DNA from: Alicyclobacillus fastidiosus
Lineage (GTDB): Bacteria > Bacillota > Bacilli > Alicyclobacillales > Alicyclobacillaceae
DNA length: 64,000 nt
Reading direction: 5' to 3'
Assembly: GCF_026651875.1 (NCBI RefSeq)
Contig: NZ_CP104067.1
Span: 4,578,501-4,642,500, forward strand
Part shown: positions 47,218-56,520 of the stretch, piece after piece
How the letters are laid out: each line of letters begins with the position of its first letter
How positions within the stretch are numbered: position 1 is the first letter of the stretch
Program-made: the position numbers and the translations under genes
Notes under the pieces: model-generated
The model's input: only the letters and a program-made list of their open reading frames with translations
Database searches by the model: none
Told to the model about the DNA's origin: nothing

Positions 47218-48438
47218 TTACAGCAACTTTCTCATCATCAAGGTATTAAGGTAGGGTGTGCCGCAAATCACGTATCCAAGCTTCTTATAAAACTGCATCG
47301 CACGGTGATTGTTCGTCTGAACACACAACCTTGTGCTTTTCAGATTCCCCTTGCGAGCCAAGTCCTCGAATCGCTCCATCACCTGTTTTCCAATGCCAAT
47401 CCCCTGAAATTTAGGGTCGATCACCAACGTGTTCAAATGAAGCACATCACCGACCTCGGAGTATACGAAGAAACCAGCGACATTTCCGGTCTTATGTTCC
47501 AAAACAATTGTCTTCGCATCCGGATCGAAAATTTCCTGTGGACTGACCTTCCTCCCCCATGCATGCATAAGAATCGAATCCATTTCATGTGCCGCTAACC
47601 ACAGTAACACAGGTTTGTCGGCGTCCATTATGGCTCTGAAAGTAAACTCACCTGAACGTAGAGTAAAATGCACATTCCAACTGTCTAGAAATGTACTTTG
47701 GGTCAAAACTTCCGGTTCCCCATCCGTAATGAGTACCGTGTGTTCAAAGTGGGCACCATGTGAACCGTCAATGGTTGCATCCGTCCATCCGTTTTCTTTT
47801 CGCAACGTGTACCTAGTCCCCGCACTGACGACAGGTTCAATGGCGATCACCATGCCTGGCCGTAACCTTGGTCCACGGTTTCCCGGTCCGAAATTTGCAA
47901 TCGGTGGAGATTCGTGCAAATCATTACCGATCCCATGACCAAAGGCATGCCGAATCAAAGCATATCCATTCCCCTCTACCATTTTACAAATGGCATACGA
48001 GATGTCGGAGCATCGTTGATTCGCCTTGGCAGCAGAAATCCCCGCCTGCAGAGCTTGATGGGTAACGTCTAGTAGTCGTTGTGTTTCGAAGTCACCGTCC
48101 CCTACAATGTGGGTCATTGCACAATCAGTATGATAACCTTCGTATTCCACACTGATGTCGATTTTCACAATATCTCCCTTCCGGAGCGCATAGTGTCCAG
48201 GAACACCATGTCCAACTTCCTCATTGATAGAAATACAAATGTCACCAGGGAAACTCTCCGGGATGCGTATTGACGATTTCACGCCAAGCAAATCCATCAG
48301 CTCCGCTGCCTTGTTGTTCAACTCCAGTGTGGTCATTCCTGGTTGCAGAAGGCCTCGTAGTTCTGCGTGAATTCTTGCGTTGACTTTGCCGCAATGTCGA
48401 AAAAGCTCAATTTCTGCCGGTGTTCGAACGTGTATCAT
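47218..48438 (-). CDS. Type I methionine aminopeptidase fused to a GNAT acetyltransferase
   Basis: 406 residues from ATG 48438 (GTG 48450 is possible). Residues 1-250 are a MetAP1 with every expected residue: His77, the metal ligands Asp94, Asp105, His168, Glu201 and Glu232. Residues about 265-406 form a GNAT domain with the acetyl-CoA loop QGIGIGKQVMERF (about 345) and NNHRAMQFYKKLGYVICG. Both parts look intact. MetAP removes the initiator Met from new proteins. The fused GNAT could acetylate the exposed residue, but that substrate is inferred. MetAP usually ends near residue 250, so the fusion is unusual. It is divergent from a peptide deformylase 124-136 nt away. Confidence 0.9.
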   Translation of the reverse strand: MIHVRTPAEIELFRHCGKVNARIHAELRGLLQPGMTTLELNNKAAELMDLLGVKSSIRIPESFPGDICISINEEVGHGVPGHYALRKGDIVKIDISVEYEGYHTDCAMTHIVGDGDFETQRLLDVTHQALQAGISAAKANQRCSDISYAICKMVEGNGYALIRHAFGHGIGNDLHESPPIANFGPGNRGPRLRPGMVIAIEPVVSAGTRYTLRKENGWTDATIDGSHGAHFEHTVLITDGEPEVLTQSTFLDSWNVHFTLRSGEFTFRAIMDADKPVLLWLAAHEMDSILMHAWGRKVSPQEIFDPDAKTIVLEHKTGNVAGFFVYSEVGDVLHLNTLVIDPKFQGIGIGKQVMERFEDLARKGNLKSTRLCVQTNNHRAMQFYKKLGYVICGTPYLNTLMMRKLL

Positions 48439-48574
48439 GGTGCGTGTCACTCCCCTCAGTAATCCTATGTCGGATACTCCCTATAAAGAAACGGGCAGGT
48501 ATCTCCGAGACATACGTGGATTCTGTTTCTCTGTTGTCAGCATTTTTATAGAGCAATGACAAGGAGGGGTTGTT

Positions 48575-49303
48575 GTGACAGTTAAAGGTGTATTGCAAGG
48601 TGACATTCCAGAACTTCGGACCAAAAGCGCCGAGGTCACTTCATTTGATACAAATCTCGCCTCACTCTTAACGGATCTAATAGATACGGTGACTGCACAT
48701 CGAGGTCTTGGGCTATCAGCCCCACAAATCGGGATGTTGGAACGAGTTTTTGTGGTCGATCTTGGCGATGGAATACAGGAATTTGTCAATCCGCAGATTA
48801 TTGAAGCGTCAGGGGAAGTGGACGGAGCCGAATCGTGTATGAGTTTTCCAGGTCATACATTAAAAGTTACACGACCGCAGACCATTAAGGTCCAGGCACA
48901 GGATCGAACAGGTCAATCGTTTCAAATCGAAGCATCGGACTTACTCGCTCGAGTCGTGGCCCACGAAATAGATCATCTTGATGGTGTCCTATTTATGGAC
49001 CATTTATCCGAAGAGAATCTATTTTCTCAATTGTTAGTCAGCGCGTTCGAATTCGATGATGGAGATGACGATAATGAAATGAATGAAGAACTACAACTTT
49101 CGGAAACCGAGCAAAAGGCACGACAACAGGAGTTGGAGCTCTCTATCGACATGTTGTCCGAAATTTCATGGAAGCTTACATTATCACTTGAAATTTTGAA
49201 GGATTATAGGGACGTGTTCGGAGAAGCCATCGCTTGGAACGAACTTGAAAAGATCGTTGATTTACTAGATGATACCATTCAAATCGTGGAAAAGTATTCA
49301 TAA
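48575..49303 (+). CDS. def: Peptide deformylase with long C-terminal extension
   Basis: 242 residues starting GTG 48575 after AAGGAGG. Motif 1 is GLGLSAPQIG (44-53), motif 2 is ESCMS (86-90; usually EGCLS, metal-ligand Cys88 kept), motif 3 is HEIDH (130-134). It removes formyl groups from nascent proteins using Fe(II) or another metal. Normal enzymes end near residue 150-180. Here an acidic linker (DDGDDDNEMNEE) and a helical region of about 70 residues follow. It is probably an accessory deformylase, not the housekeeping copy. A pseudogene for a GDSL hydrolase follows 33 nt later. Confidence 0.88.
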   Translation: MTVKGVLQGDIPELRTKSAEVTSFDTNLASLLTDLIDTVTAHRGLGLSAPQIGMLERVFVVDLGDGIQEFVNPQIIEASGEVDGAESCMSFPGHTLKVTRPQTIKVQAQDRTGQSFQIEASDLLARVVAHEIDHLDGVLFMDHLSEENLFSQLLVSAFEFDDGDDDNEMNEELQLSETEQKARQQELELSIDMLSEISWKLTLSLEILKDYRDVFGEAIAWNELEKIVDLLDDTIQIVEKYS

Positions 49304-49336
49304 TCTCTTGACCAATGACTTTAGGAGGGAAAGCAG

Positions 49337-49900
49337 ATGGCCCGCAACATCTATCTCGCCTTGGGGGATTCCGTAACTGCGGGCCTCGGGACTACTCATC
49401 CAAGTTTAGCGTTTGTCAGACTTGTGAGTGATTTTACTCGGAAAAAGGAGCTGTCCGAGAAAACCATCGTGATCGCCAAAAACGGGTGGGCAACGAGAGA
49501 CGTTTGGAATGCAGTGACCCACCTGATAAGCCCGAGTGTGTGGGAACAAGTTAATGTCGTAACTCTGATGGTTGGTGGGAACGACCTTCGCAAGTTACTT
49601 CGCCGCCAATATCTATCTATTTCAGGGGCTCCTATTTTTCCGCAACTTGTATTTCGTCAACTCCAGGGATTTAGGTTCCACATGGATAGACTGTGTGATT
49701 TTATTTCCCGAAGGAATATTCCGCACGTCGTTGTAGCAACCGTGTATAATCCGGTTCCTTTATGAAAAATTTCTTGGCGATGAACCCTACTACATTGATA
49801 GATATCGATCCGGTCGTTTCGAGGACTTATCGTCACCGATTCGCAGACCCATCCAAATAATGAAGGACATAAACAAATCGCTGACCTGATTACTTTGTAA
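49337..49900 (+). pseudogene. SGNH/GDSL hydrolase, frameshifted
   Basis: AGGAGG precedes ATG 49337. Block I (LALGDSVTAGLG, nucleophile Ser) and block III (LMVGGNDLRKLL) are intact. The frame breaks at about 49760 (next frame YEKFLGDEPYYIDRYRSGRF), and block V with the catalytic His survives as QTHPNNEGHKQIADLITL ending at 49900. It is co-directional with the deformylase. Confidence 0.82.
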
Positions 49901-50005
49901 CTAGCGCAACATAACCGTGCACGTAGCAATCTCCCTATCACAAAAAAACCGAAATCTTCACGATAGCCGACGGTGTTAAACAGGACATTTGAAGCCCGTT
50001 CATCT

Positions 50006-50310
50006 TTACTCCCATGGCTCAAGCGCCGCAAGCAAATTGGACACCGTAGATTCCAAAGAATAATAGGCAAACCGACCTTTCTTGGTTCTCATTGCAAGTC
50101 CATGCTCATAAGTGAGCGCTAATGCTTGGATGCAACTGCTAACGAAACATTGACCTGTTCTGCTACATCAGTTACACATTTCTCTTCACCTGCAAGTGCA
50201 TAAGCAATTTCTAATCTGGTGTGAGCCCCCAATTGCTTCGATAGACAATGAAGTGGCTGTTTTACACTTAACTCCGTGATATCTCCACTATCCAGACTAC
50301 ATACGCCCAT
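50006..50310 (-). pseudogene. ArsR/CadC-type regulator, frameshifted
   Basis: The N-terminal part (HCLSKQLGAHTRLEIAYALA, then EKCVTDVAEQVNVSLAVASK) resembles the metal-sensing ArsR/SmtB fold. A TAG appears at 50118-50120 and the rest continues one base out of phase as ALTYEHGLAMRTKKGRFAYY to the stop at 50006. About 100 codons if repaired. Confidence 0.78.
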
Positions 50311-50511
50311 CTTCCTCTCCTAGTGCATGGCGAATCGGTAGTTACGAAGTTCCCGCAGTACACCGTTTTAGGTAAAATCTTCCCTCCGGTTCGCTAATGG
50401 TTACGTTAGAGATTTTCTGGGATCGAATGACATAGATAAGGAGTTGCATTCAATATACGTGTTCACCGACGTGGACCATATTGACCACCTAAAGAAACCT
50501 GCACTAACAAA
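50311..50511. other. Intergenic region
   Basis: About 200 nt; no gene supported. It may contain decayed 5' sequence of the amidohydrolase that follows. Confidence 0.3.
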
Positions 50512-51215
50512 GTGCTGATTGCAAGCGCTATGATGACAAAGCGTGAGTTACGTGGGAAATTTCAACGTAAGCTCCGCAGACTTTATCGACAGCCAATGAT
50601 TCATAGTCTGCGAACTGACTTGCGAATTGATTCGTGTGGACTTTTAGCTCCTGATATAAACCTTGCACATTGCAATAATCTAAGAGATAAGGAGTATCAA
50701 CTTATCGCTAATAGTGGTGCATCAGTTTCAATAACACCTGCAGTTGAAATGAATATGGGACACGGTTTTCCAGTAACAAGAGAGCTACTCGAATATGGAG
50801 TTCGTCCTAGTCTAGGGGTTGATACTGTCAACACCATTGAAGGAGATATGTTCACGCAAATGAAACTGGCTCTTTCAATTGAACATGCATTGAGAAATCA
50901 ACAAATCTTTATTGCAGGACAAGAACCAGAGAAACTTGATTTGACTACACGAGATGTTCTTGAATTTGCGACGATTGAAGGTGCCCGTGCTTTAGGCCTT
51001 GATAAAAAAGTGGGTACATTAACACCTGGTAAGGAAGCAGATATCCTCCTCATTCGATATACAGACTTGAATCTTACCCCGATAATAATCCTATAGGAGC
51101 AGTTACATTGTGTACGTAGTTTCTGTTTTCGTGGCAGGGAAACCGATTAAGTGAAATGGGCGAATGTTGAATATCAACCTCAATCAAGTTCTCAACAGGG
51201 CAGTTGATTCTAGAA
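50512..51215 (+). pseudogene. Amidohydrolase (TRZ/ATZ-like), C-terminal remnant
   Basis: From about 50640 the frame matches the C-terminal half of metal-dependent amidohydrolases: NLAHCNNLRDKEYQLIANSG, ASVSITPAVEMNMGHGFPVT, RPSLGVDTVNTIEGDMF (metal-ligand Asp) and TTRDVLEFATIEGARALGLD. After LRYTDLNLTP the frame slips several times (DNNPIGAVTL, SVFVAGKPIK). The metal-binding N-terminal half is absent. Confidence 0.8.
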
Positions 51216-51267
51216 ATTGTATTTTTCAAAAGCACGGGTACCGGAAGGATCATGGCCTATCTAATGA

Positions 51268-51322
51268 GGAGTCCACGACAAACCTTCAGAGGCTTCGTAG
51301 CCCCCGTTTTGTCGTGGTCTCC
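51268..51322. terminator. Long hairpin, likely terminator
   Basis: CCACGACAAA (51273-51282) pairs with TTTGTCGTGG (51308-51317), extended by GGAG/CTCC across one mismatch, and followed by TTGATTTG. Confidence 0.65.
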
Positions 51323-51450
51323 TTGATTTGCACTCTACCATAGCAATGAAGTTAAAGTGGAAAACGCCATGAGCATCATAAATTAAAAAGGAAAATTATT
51401 ATATATCAGTTAGCCGAATCCAAGTCTAATATAAGGGCCCTGGTTCGTAA

Positions 51451-51483
51451 CGAAACGAGGCCCACAATATGGGTCTCATTTCG
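51451..51483. terminator. Hairpin, possible terminator
   Basis: CGAAACGAGGCCC and GGGTCTCATTTCG pair with one mismatch and one G-T pair around a 7-nt loop. Confidence 0.5.
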
Positions 51484-51845
51484 TCCCGAGTTTTAATTCG
51501 GCAACTGGCTGGCATGTTGCGCTTAACCGTAGGTTAGCCCCTGAGCTTTGCATCCTTGGATTTGCCCATATGCTATATGGTTCAGTAGTGTAAATGCGTC
51601 TGTAAATAACCAATCTAATTCGCCTTTGAACAGTGGCCATGGAGTTAAATGTAACACAGTATTACTCGCATATGGACGTGTTGTTTTCGATGACCACATC
51701 TTCGAAATGCGTTCCTTGTTGGGAGGACATACCTTCCATACAATGGCTGACAGCCACAATTGGACTCTCTAGTTGAACAACTGCCGTCGCCGCAAAAGGC
51801 CCGCAATACATACCGTGTGATACACATTATGTATAGGAGGGGTGG

Positions 51846-52373
51846 ATGAAATTGGCACGGTTTCAACAATTGCGTTGGGTCCCGATATTGGTAAGGGCAT
51901 ACTATGATGCGCAACGCATGAATTCTGAAACATCCAATGCCCTAAAACCTACAGTAGCGAAATCAGCACGATCCGGCACAGACGTATCTGTTACACCAAG
52001 AGGGCCTCGAAAACAAAACCAATCGGCCAAGAGGAATACTCCTAAAAAGCCAGTGCCATCCTCTAGTCAGAACAAGTTAGCGAGCCTGCTGCGTGAAATT
52101 CGGATGGTAAATCGTAATCTGAGGGGATTGGGAGATATTCGACAACAGTTAAAAAACCTTGGAATATCAATAGAAGAGCTCAATTCACGTCTTGATACTG
52201 TAAAGGCCAACGATGAACCTACTTCAAGCACGGTACTCCCCGGTGGTACATCTTCACCACCACCGATGCCGCCTTTGGGTATAAATCGAGGGCATATTCC
52301 TCTCCACAACGACGGTTCAGAGCTGCCTTTGGGTGAACGGACCGACAACGTATACCAGCTCCCACGTCTATGA
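51846..52373 (+). CDS. Basic/Pro-rich protein with central coiled coil
   Basis: 175 residues from ATG 51846, with TATAGGAGG upstream. Residues about 35-75 are basic, Ser/Pro-rich and disordered. About 77-118 is a helical segment (LREIRMVNRNLRGLGDIRQQ, then ELNSRLDTVK) with heptad spacing. The C-terminus is Pro-rich (GGTSSPPPMPPLG). Function unknown. The composition, a decayed paralogue at 44630 and neighbours suggest a spore-surface role. Confidence 0.65.
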   Translation: MKLARFQQLRWVPILVRAYYDAQRMNSETSNALKPTVAKSARSGTDVSVTPRGPRKQNQSAKRNTPKKPVPSSSQNKLASLLREIRMVNRNLRGLGDIRQQLKNLGISIEELNSRLDTVKANDEPTSSTVLPGGTSSPPPMPPLGINRGHIPLHNDGSELPLGERTDNVYQLPRL

Positions 52374-52416
52374 CCTGTGAGATGATGGGCGAACTTCTCA
52401 CAACAGAAGAGATGAA

Positions 52417-52456
52417 AAATAGCCAAAGCTTGACGATGATCAGGCTTTGGCTATTT
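52417..52456. terminator. Perfect 13-bp hairpin after the 51846 gene
   Basis: AAATAGCCAAAGC (52417-52429) pairs with GCTTTGGCTATTT (52444-52456). Runs of A and T on each side could make it work both ways. Confidence 0.75.
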
Positions 52457-52505
52457 AGCCATCTCACAGAGAAGGTACGGTATCACGCCTGTGAAGTATA
52501 CGCTA

Positions 52506-52553
52506 TCCACAACGAAAGTGCCCACCTTCTGTTGGGCACTCCTTCGTTGTGGA
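52506..52553. terminator. Very long hairpin after the convergent small gene
   Basis: TCCACAACGAA/TTCGTTGTGGA (11 bp) plus AGTGCCCA/TGGGCACT (8 bp) with a CC bulge and an 8-nt loop. It lies 11 nt past the stop of the minus-strand gene at 52564. Confidence 0.7.
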
Positions 52554-52563
52554 ACTATGAAGA

Positions 52564-52836
52564 CTACCAATTATAAAATTGTCTTACACGAGGAACGCTG
52601 ACCATTCGACGTGAAATCGATGGTGGGTATCCTCCCCTAGCTCCTACCGAACCGAATCCGTGCTGCGTGATTGGTCCTGGCCCATAGCCCATCATTCGGC
52701 GTCGATTTATTGCGGAGACACCTCGGTTTTCCTGTGATGCGATTGAGAACAACACGACGAATGGCAGGATACAAGGTTGCACGTCCGATTTTTCGGACGT
52801 AGAGTACGCCTCGAGTACACCAATTTCTCTTGACAT
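52564..52836 (-). CDS. Small protein, unknown
   Basis: 90 residues. ATG 52836 is 8 nt after AGGAGG, a strong ribosome site. It has a short hydrophobic stretch (CILPFVVLFSIA) then a Gly/Arg/Pro-rich tail (MMGYGPGPITQHGFGSVGAR). No family was recognised. Divergent from the 53023 gene. Confidence 0.6.
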   Translation of the reverse strand: MSREIGVLEAYSTSEKSDVQPCILPFVVLFSIASQENRGVSAINRRRMMGYGPGPITQHGFGSVGARGGYPPSISRRMVSVPRVRQFYNW

Positions 52837-53022
52837 TGCACAATCCTCCTATCCCTCATAATAAGTTCAATCTATGCGAATTCGTTAATCATGTTTGTAC
52901 TTTCGCACATAAAGCTTTTACTCGTAGGCACTTTCACTATTCTAAGGACTTGTGGGGTATCTATACCGCACTTTTCGCCCCTGTTCAACATTATGTACCT
53001 TATAGAGAGGGTGAGTTAAGCT

Positions 53023-53637
53023 ATGATCATGAATGTCCTCAGAGCACTGATGGACGGATCGTCTGGCTCTTCTACAGAACCTGAAACAGATATTCAGTCG
53101 ACAGAATCGACCCAATCAGAGAACGGTGGTTCGGCACCACAGACATGGCCTGGTGAGCCTTCATCTGCCGCTGTAAATCCGAACCCACCAATAAATCCGT
53201 CTCATAGATTACCCTATACTTCAGTTCCCAAGTCCATGACGAGCACAAATAACAAGGATGACACCCCAACAAAAAAACGAGGATTATTGTCGTTCCTCAC
53301 ACGCCGTAAGTCATCCGTAAAACCATCCCAAAATAATCACTTTGGCTCTCCTCAAAGAGCCCCAGGTCGGGAGCCTTTGTACCCTAGTGCTGTTCCTCGA
53401 GGCACAATGCCCCAGAATGGTTTACGTCAACACCCCCTACAGGTGCGAGGATTCGGCCAACAGATGCCTGGTCAGATGCGACAAATACCTAGCCGTATTC
53501 ATCCCAACATTCAACGTGGAGAAATAATGCAAAGGAGACCACCCGAACAAATAACGCCTCCTCGCACGAATGGCCCGCTAAATCAACGCCGAACTCCTTA
53601 CAACAGAGGCCCACTCGGCCCCCGGAAGTGGTTTTGA
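53023..53637 (+). CDS. Pro/Gln/Arg-rich low-complexity protein
   Basis: 204 residues, mostly disordered: acidic Ser/Thr-rich first third, a basic LLSFLTRRKSSVK patch near residue 92, and a Pro/Gln/Arg-rich second half (QQMPGQMRQIPSRIHPNIQR). GAGAGGG precedes the start. No domain. Spore coat or exosporium morphogenetic-type proteins look like this, but that is inference. Confidence 0.6.
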   Translation: MIMNVLRALMDGSSGSSTEPETDIQSTESTQSENGGSAPQTWPGEPSSAAVNPNPPINPSHRLPYTSVPKSMTSTNNKDDTPTKKRGLLSFLTRRKSSVKPSQNNHFGSPQRAPGREPLYPSAVPRGTMPQNGLRQHPLQVRGFGQQMPGQMRQIPSRIHPNIQRGEIMQRRPPEQITPPRTNGPLNQRRTPYNRGPLGPRKWF

Positions 53638-53981
53638 CACAAACTGTCCGCTTACCAGAGCAGGTCTTACTACAACAACCTTGCTCTGGGGAGTCGGCAG
53701 TCTGGGTTCTGGTGGACAAAATATTTGAATCAACCATATGTAGTGTGGGTTCAGCCACGATTCATCACTGTATATTGTGTTTCGTGTATTTTTGCACCAG
53801 AACCCCAAATCGTATATCAGTGCCCTTGCCCGTGTCATCAATTGTGTTCTGGGAATACATTCATCAGTACAGTTCTTTTTCGTCGGCCGTACCTTTGTTG
53901 AAAAGGGGATTCCTTAACTAGGTCCTGGAGAAAGGATGAAGAGCGATAAGTATCCAAGAAGAGTCACGTAAGTGGAAGAGG
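53638..53981. other. Intergenic region with a small ORF ahead of the desaturase
   Basis: ATG 53936, after GGAGAAAGG, reads MKSDKYPRRVT then TAA. This resembles the usual N-terminus of the desaturase that follows in another frame. The rest of the region shows nothing. Confidence 0.45.
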
Positions 53982-54947
53982 ATGTTAACCCCTTATGAAA
54001 AGCCAAATTATAAAGACAGTCTATGGCAGTTAGCAAATAGTATTGTTCCTTATTTGGGCTTGTGGTGTCTTGCGGCAATTAGCATGTCATATTCATTTTG
54101 GGTCACACTGCCTCTTGCAATGATTGCATCCGTTTTTTTTATGCGGGTATTTATCATATTCCATGACTGCGGTCATTACTCTTTCTTTCGCAACCGAAAG
54201 GCAAATGAAATTGTAGGGGCGGTTACAGGTATTCTAACGTTCTTCCCGTATTACAAATGGAGGTACGAACACGCCATACATCATGCAACTAGCAGCAATT
54301 TGGATCATCGAGGTACAGGTGATCTATGGATACTTACGGTTAATGAGTATGTGGCGTTGCCCGCTTTTCAACGAGCAACTTATCGTTTATATCGAAATCC
54401 ATTTGTCATGTTTGGGTTGGGGCCATTCTATCTCTTCATAAATGCAAGGTTCAACCGGAAAGGTGCCGGACTCAAAGAGCGTTGGAATACCTATTTAACG
54501 AATCTTTGCCTTCTTGCATCAATCGGGCTACTCTGCCTGCTGCTTAGTTGGCAAATGGTTCTCGTTGTCCAGGGTCTAATCCTGTATTGTTCAGGCGTAG
54601 TGGGTGTCTGGATGTTTTATGTGCAGCATCAGTTCGAAGGAACCTATTTTGAAGAGACCGATGACTGGGATTATTTCAGTGCAGCTCTTCGAGGCAGCTC
54701 ATTCTACAGGCTTCCCAAGATTTTACAATGGGCGACGGGAAACATTGGATTCCATCACGTTCATCATTTAGGTCCACATATCCCGAACTATAATCTACAA
54801 CGGGTTCATGAGAGCAACGTGTTACTTCAGAAGGTTCCGGTAATCGAATTTCGTCTCAGCTTACGTTCCCTCCGTTATCGTCTTTGGGATGAAGAGCAGA
54901 AAAAGTTTGTCGGCTTTCAGGATATTCGCAAACGCCGCAGCAATTGA
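53982..54947 (+). CDS. Membrane fatty acid desaturase
   Basis: A 321-residue membrane desaturase with all three histidine boxes: HDCGH (about residue 62), HAIHH (about 98) and HHVHH (about 264), which bind the di-iron centre. Four hydrophobic helices are visible. It introduces a double bond into membrane lipid acyl chains using O2 and ferredoxin or similar. The ATG at 53982 directly abuts GAAGAGG, an unfavourable spacing. The original start was probably ATG 53936, separated by a TAA and a frameshift, so expression may be reduced. Confidence 0.85.
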   Translation: MLTPYEKPNYKDSLWQLANSIVPYLGLWCLAAISMSYSFWVTLPLAMIASVFFMRVFIIFHDCGHYSFFRNRKANEIVGAVTGILTFFPYYKWRYEHAIHHATSSNLDHRGTGDLWILTVNEYVALPAFQRATYRLYRNPFVMFGLGPFYLFINARFNRKGAGLKERWNTYLTNLCLLASIGLLCLLLSWQMVLVVQGLILYCSGVVGVWMFYVQHQFEGTYFEETDDWDYFSAALRGSSFYRLPKILQWATGNIGFHHVHHLGPHIPNYNLQRVHESNVLLQKVPVIEFRLSLRSLRYRLWDEEQKKFVGFQDIRKRRSN

Positions 54948-55574
54948 TTTCCCACTATGGATACATTGGGGTATTCTTCATTCCCTTTATGGAAAATGAA
55001 GCGACCTCAGATACCGATGATGCCTTCTTGCCCCTGGGGGACGTCTTTCTCACCAAGCGCCACATCCGAGATCCCCATTGGAGCACAAACGCAGATGATC
55101 CATAATATGTAATTTCCCGTGAGCTGACCCTCTTCTTTCTCAACCCGTTTACGCTTCAGTTGCTTAAACTACCAGGTAAAACCTGGACAGGTTGCTTTCC
55201 TACCTAAGGAATGCTGGTATTGGATTGTACCAGTAAGGGAAGAAGCTCACCTTCTCGTCAGTTGTATCGACGAATCAAACAAACTAATTGATAACTCAAC
55301 CCTCTTGAGCCCTTTTTTCTTCCGAAAAGTCTTTTCCACTTCCCATCAATTAGTAAACGACTGTTGCTTCCTATTAACCAACAGACCTTTTAATTCATTC
55401 AAACACGTTCCCAAGAAGCTCTTACGGCACATACCGTTTCAACGCTCTCAACGTTGCCAATTCCCTCTTTAATTGGCCGGAGAGTTAAACTATGCCGTCC
55501 AGTGAATCCCAAGGCTGATAAACTTCATTAACGTTCTTTAGCAAGTGTCTCTGGAACGCACCGTAAACCACGGT
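54948..55574. other. Degenerate intergenic stretch
   Basis: About 630 nt between the desaturase and a cardiolipin-synthase remnant. No frame is convincing; it may be decayed upstream coding sequence of that gene. Confidence 0.35.
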
Positions 55575-55874
55575 CAAGGTCTGGAAAGATGGTAGTCAAT
55601 CGGGCCATTCAATTCTGGATCCAAGAGTCCGAACAATGGTATGTTGCATGCGAAAGTCATGGTCATCGATAGGGAGGTTGCCGAAGTAGGTGCCGCTAAC
55701 TACGATATGAGAAGTTTCCGCCTGGATTACGAAGTTTGCGAATTCATTTACAGTGTCGACGTGGCGCGCGCTCTCACGGATTCTATACCACTAGGCATCG
55801 AAGATTTGCAGAAACGATCCGCTCCACAACGTATTTTGGAGCAAGGTGCACGGCTACTTGCCCCGTTGTTATAG
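55575..55874 (+). pseudogene. Cardiolipin synthase / phospholipase D, C-terminal remnant
   Basis: MLHAKVMVIDREVAEVGAAN then YDMRSFRLDYEVCEFIYSVD is the second HKD catalytic motif and its flank in bacterial cardiolipin synthases. The codons before 55641 are frameshifted and the first HKD half is missing. Confidence 0.82.
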
Positions 55875-55906
55875 GGTGACCGAACACGGATTAGGTGTAA
55901 TTCCGT

Positions 55907-56173
55907 TTGTTGTCTGGGCCAAAGGTGGCCATTAACATCGAGAAGACCCATAAGGTCACTCTGTACATCATCATGGAATCAACCCATGAGGCGGAATGGA
56001 TTACTCGTCACATGAAAGAAAACGGGACCAATTATTTACGTTTCTTGCTTCACAAACGGTCTGAAGTATATAATGTGCGGCAGCTTCTTTGCGCAAACAA
56101 TCAGAGCGACTCTATACGGTTTCCCTTCAATCCGTTTCTTGCCATAAAAAGTGAGGATAAGCGGGCTCAATGA
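55907..56173 (+). CDS. Unrecognised ORF
   Basis: An open frame of up to 88 codons (TLYIIMESTHEAEWITRHMK). No ribosome site or family was seen; it may be decayed sequence. Confidence 0.2.
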   Translation: MLSGPKVAINIEKTHKVTLYIIMESTHEAEWITRHMKENGTNYLRFLLHKRSEVYNVRQLLCANNQSDSIRFPFNPFLAIKSEDKRAQ

Positions 56174-56520
56174 GCGTAACTACGAGTGCTGCATAAGCCA
56201 GCCGTAATCTCGTCTCTGACCATGAGGATTAACCAGATAGATCATACAACTTTCGAATCAAACCCTCGATTTCGGGTTTGGAGGCGAATTGGATATTCGT
56301 GGTTTGGCGGGTTTAAAGTTGGTGAGCTAATGTAGTTGAGGTCGATAGTTTACAGTCTGTAAAAAGATAAGGAATTCTCGTTCGACAGTCGGGATCCACA
56401 TATCCTTTTTCGCATCTGGTGGCGAAAGGACCTCAAGATATATTTTTGTTTGGGGGAATCCAAAACGGGTACTGTAGAGTAGGGGCACCAAATCATCATG
56501 TTAAAAGGAGGTAAGTAGAT
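56174..56520. other. Intergenic region
   Basis: About 350 nt. AAAGGAGG sits just before the PfpI-like start at 56521. Nothing else was recognised. Confidence 0.4.

Larger units (their letters stand above)
51216..51845. other. Gene-free stretch with two hairpins
   Basis: It contains hairpins at 51268-51322 and 51451-51483. No open frame is supported. The last 20 nt hold ATTATGTATAGGAGG before the next gene. Confidence 0.5.
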
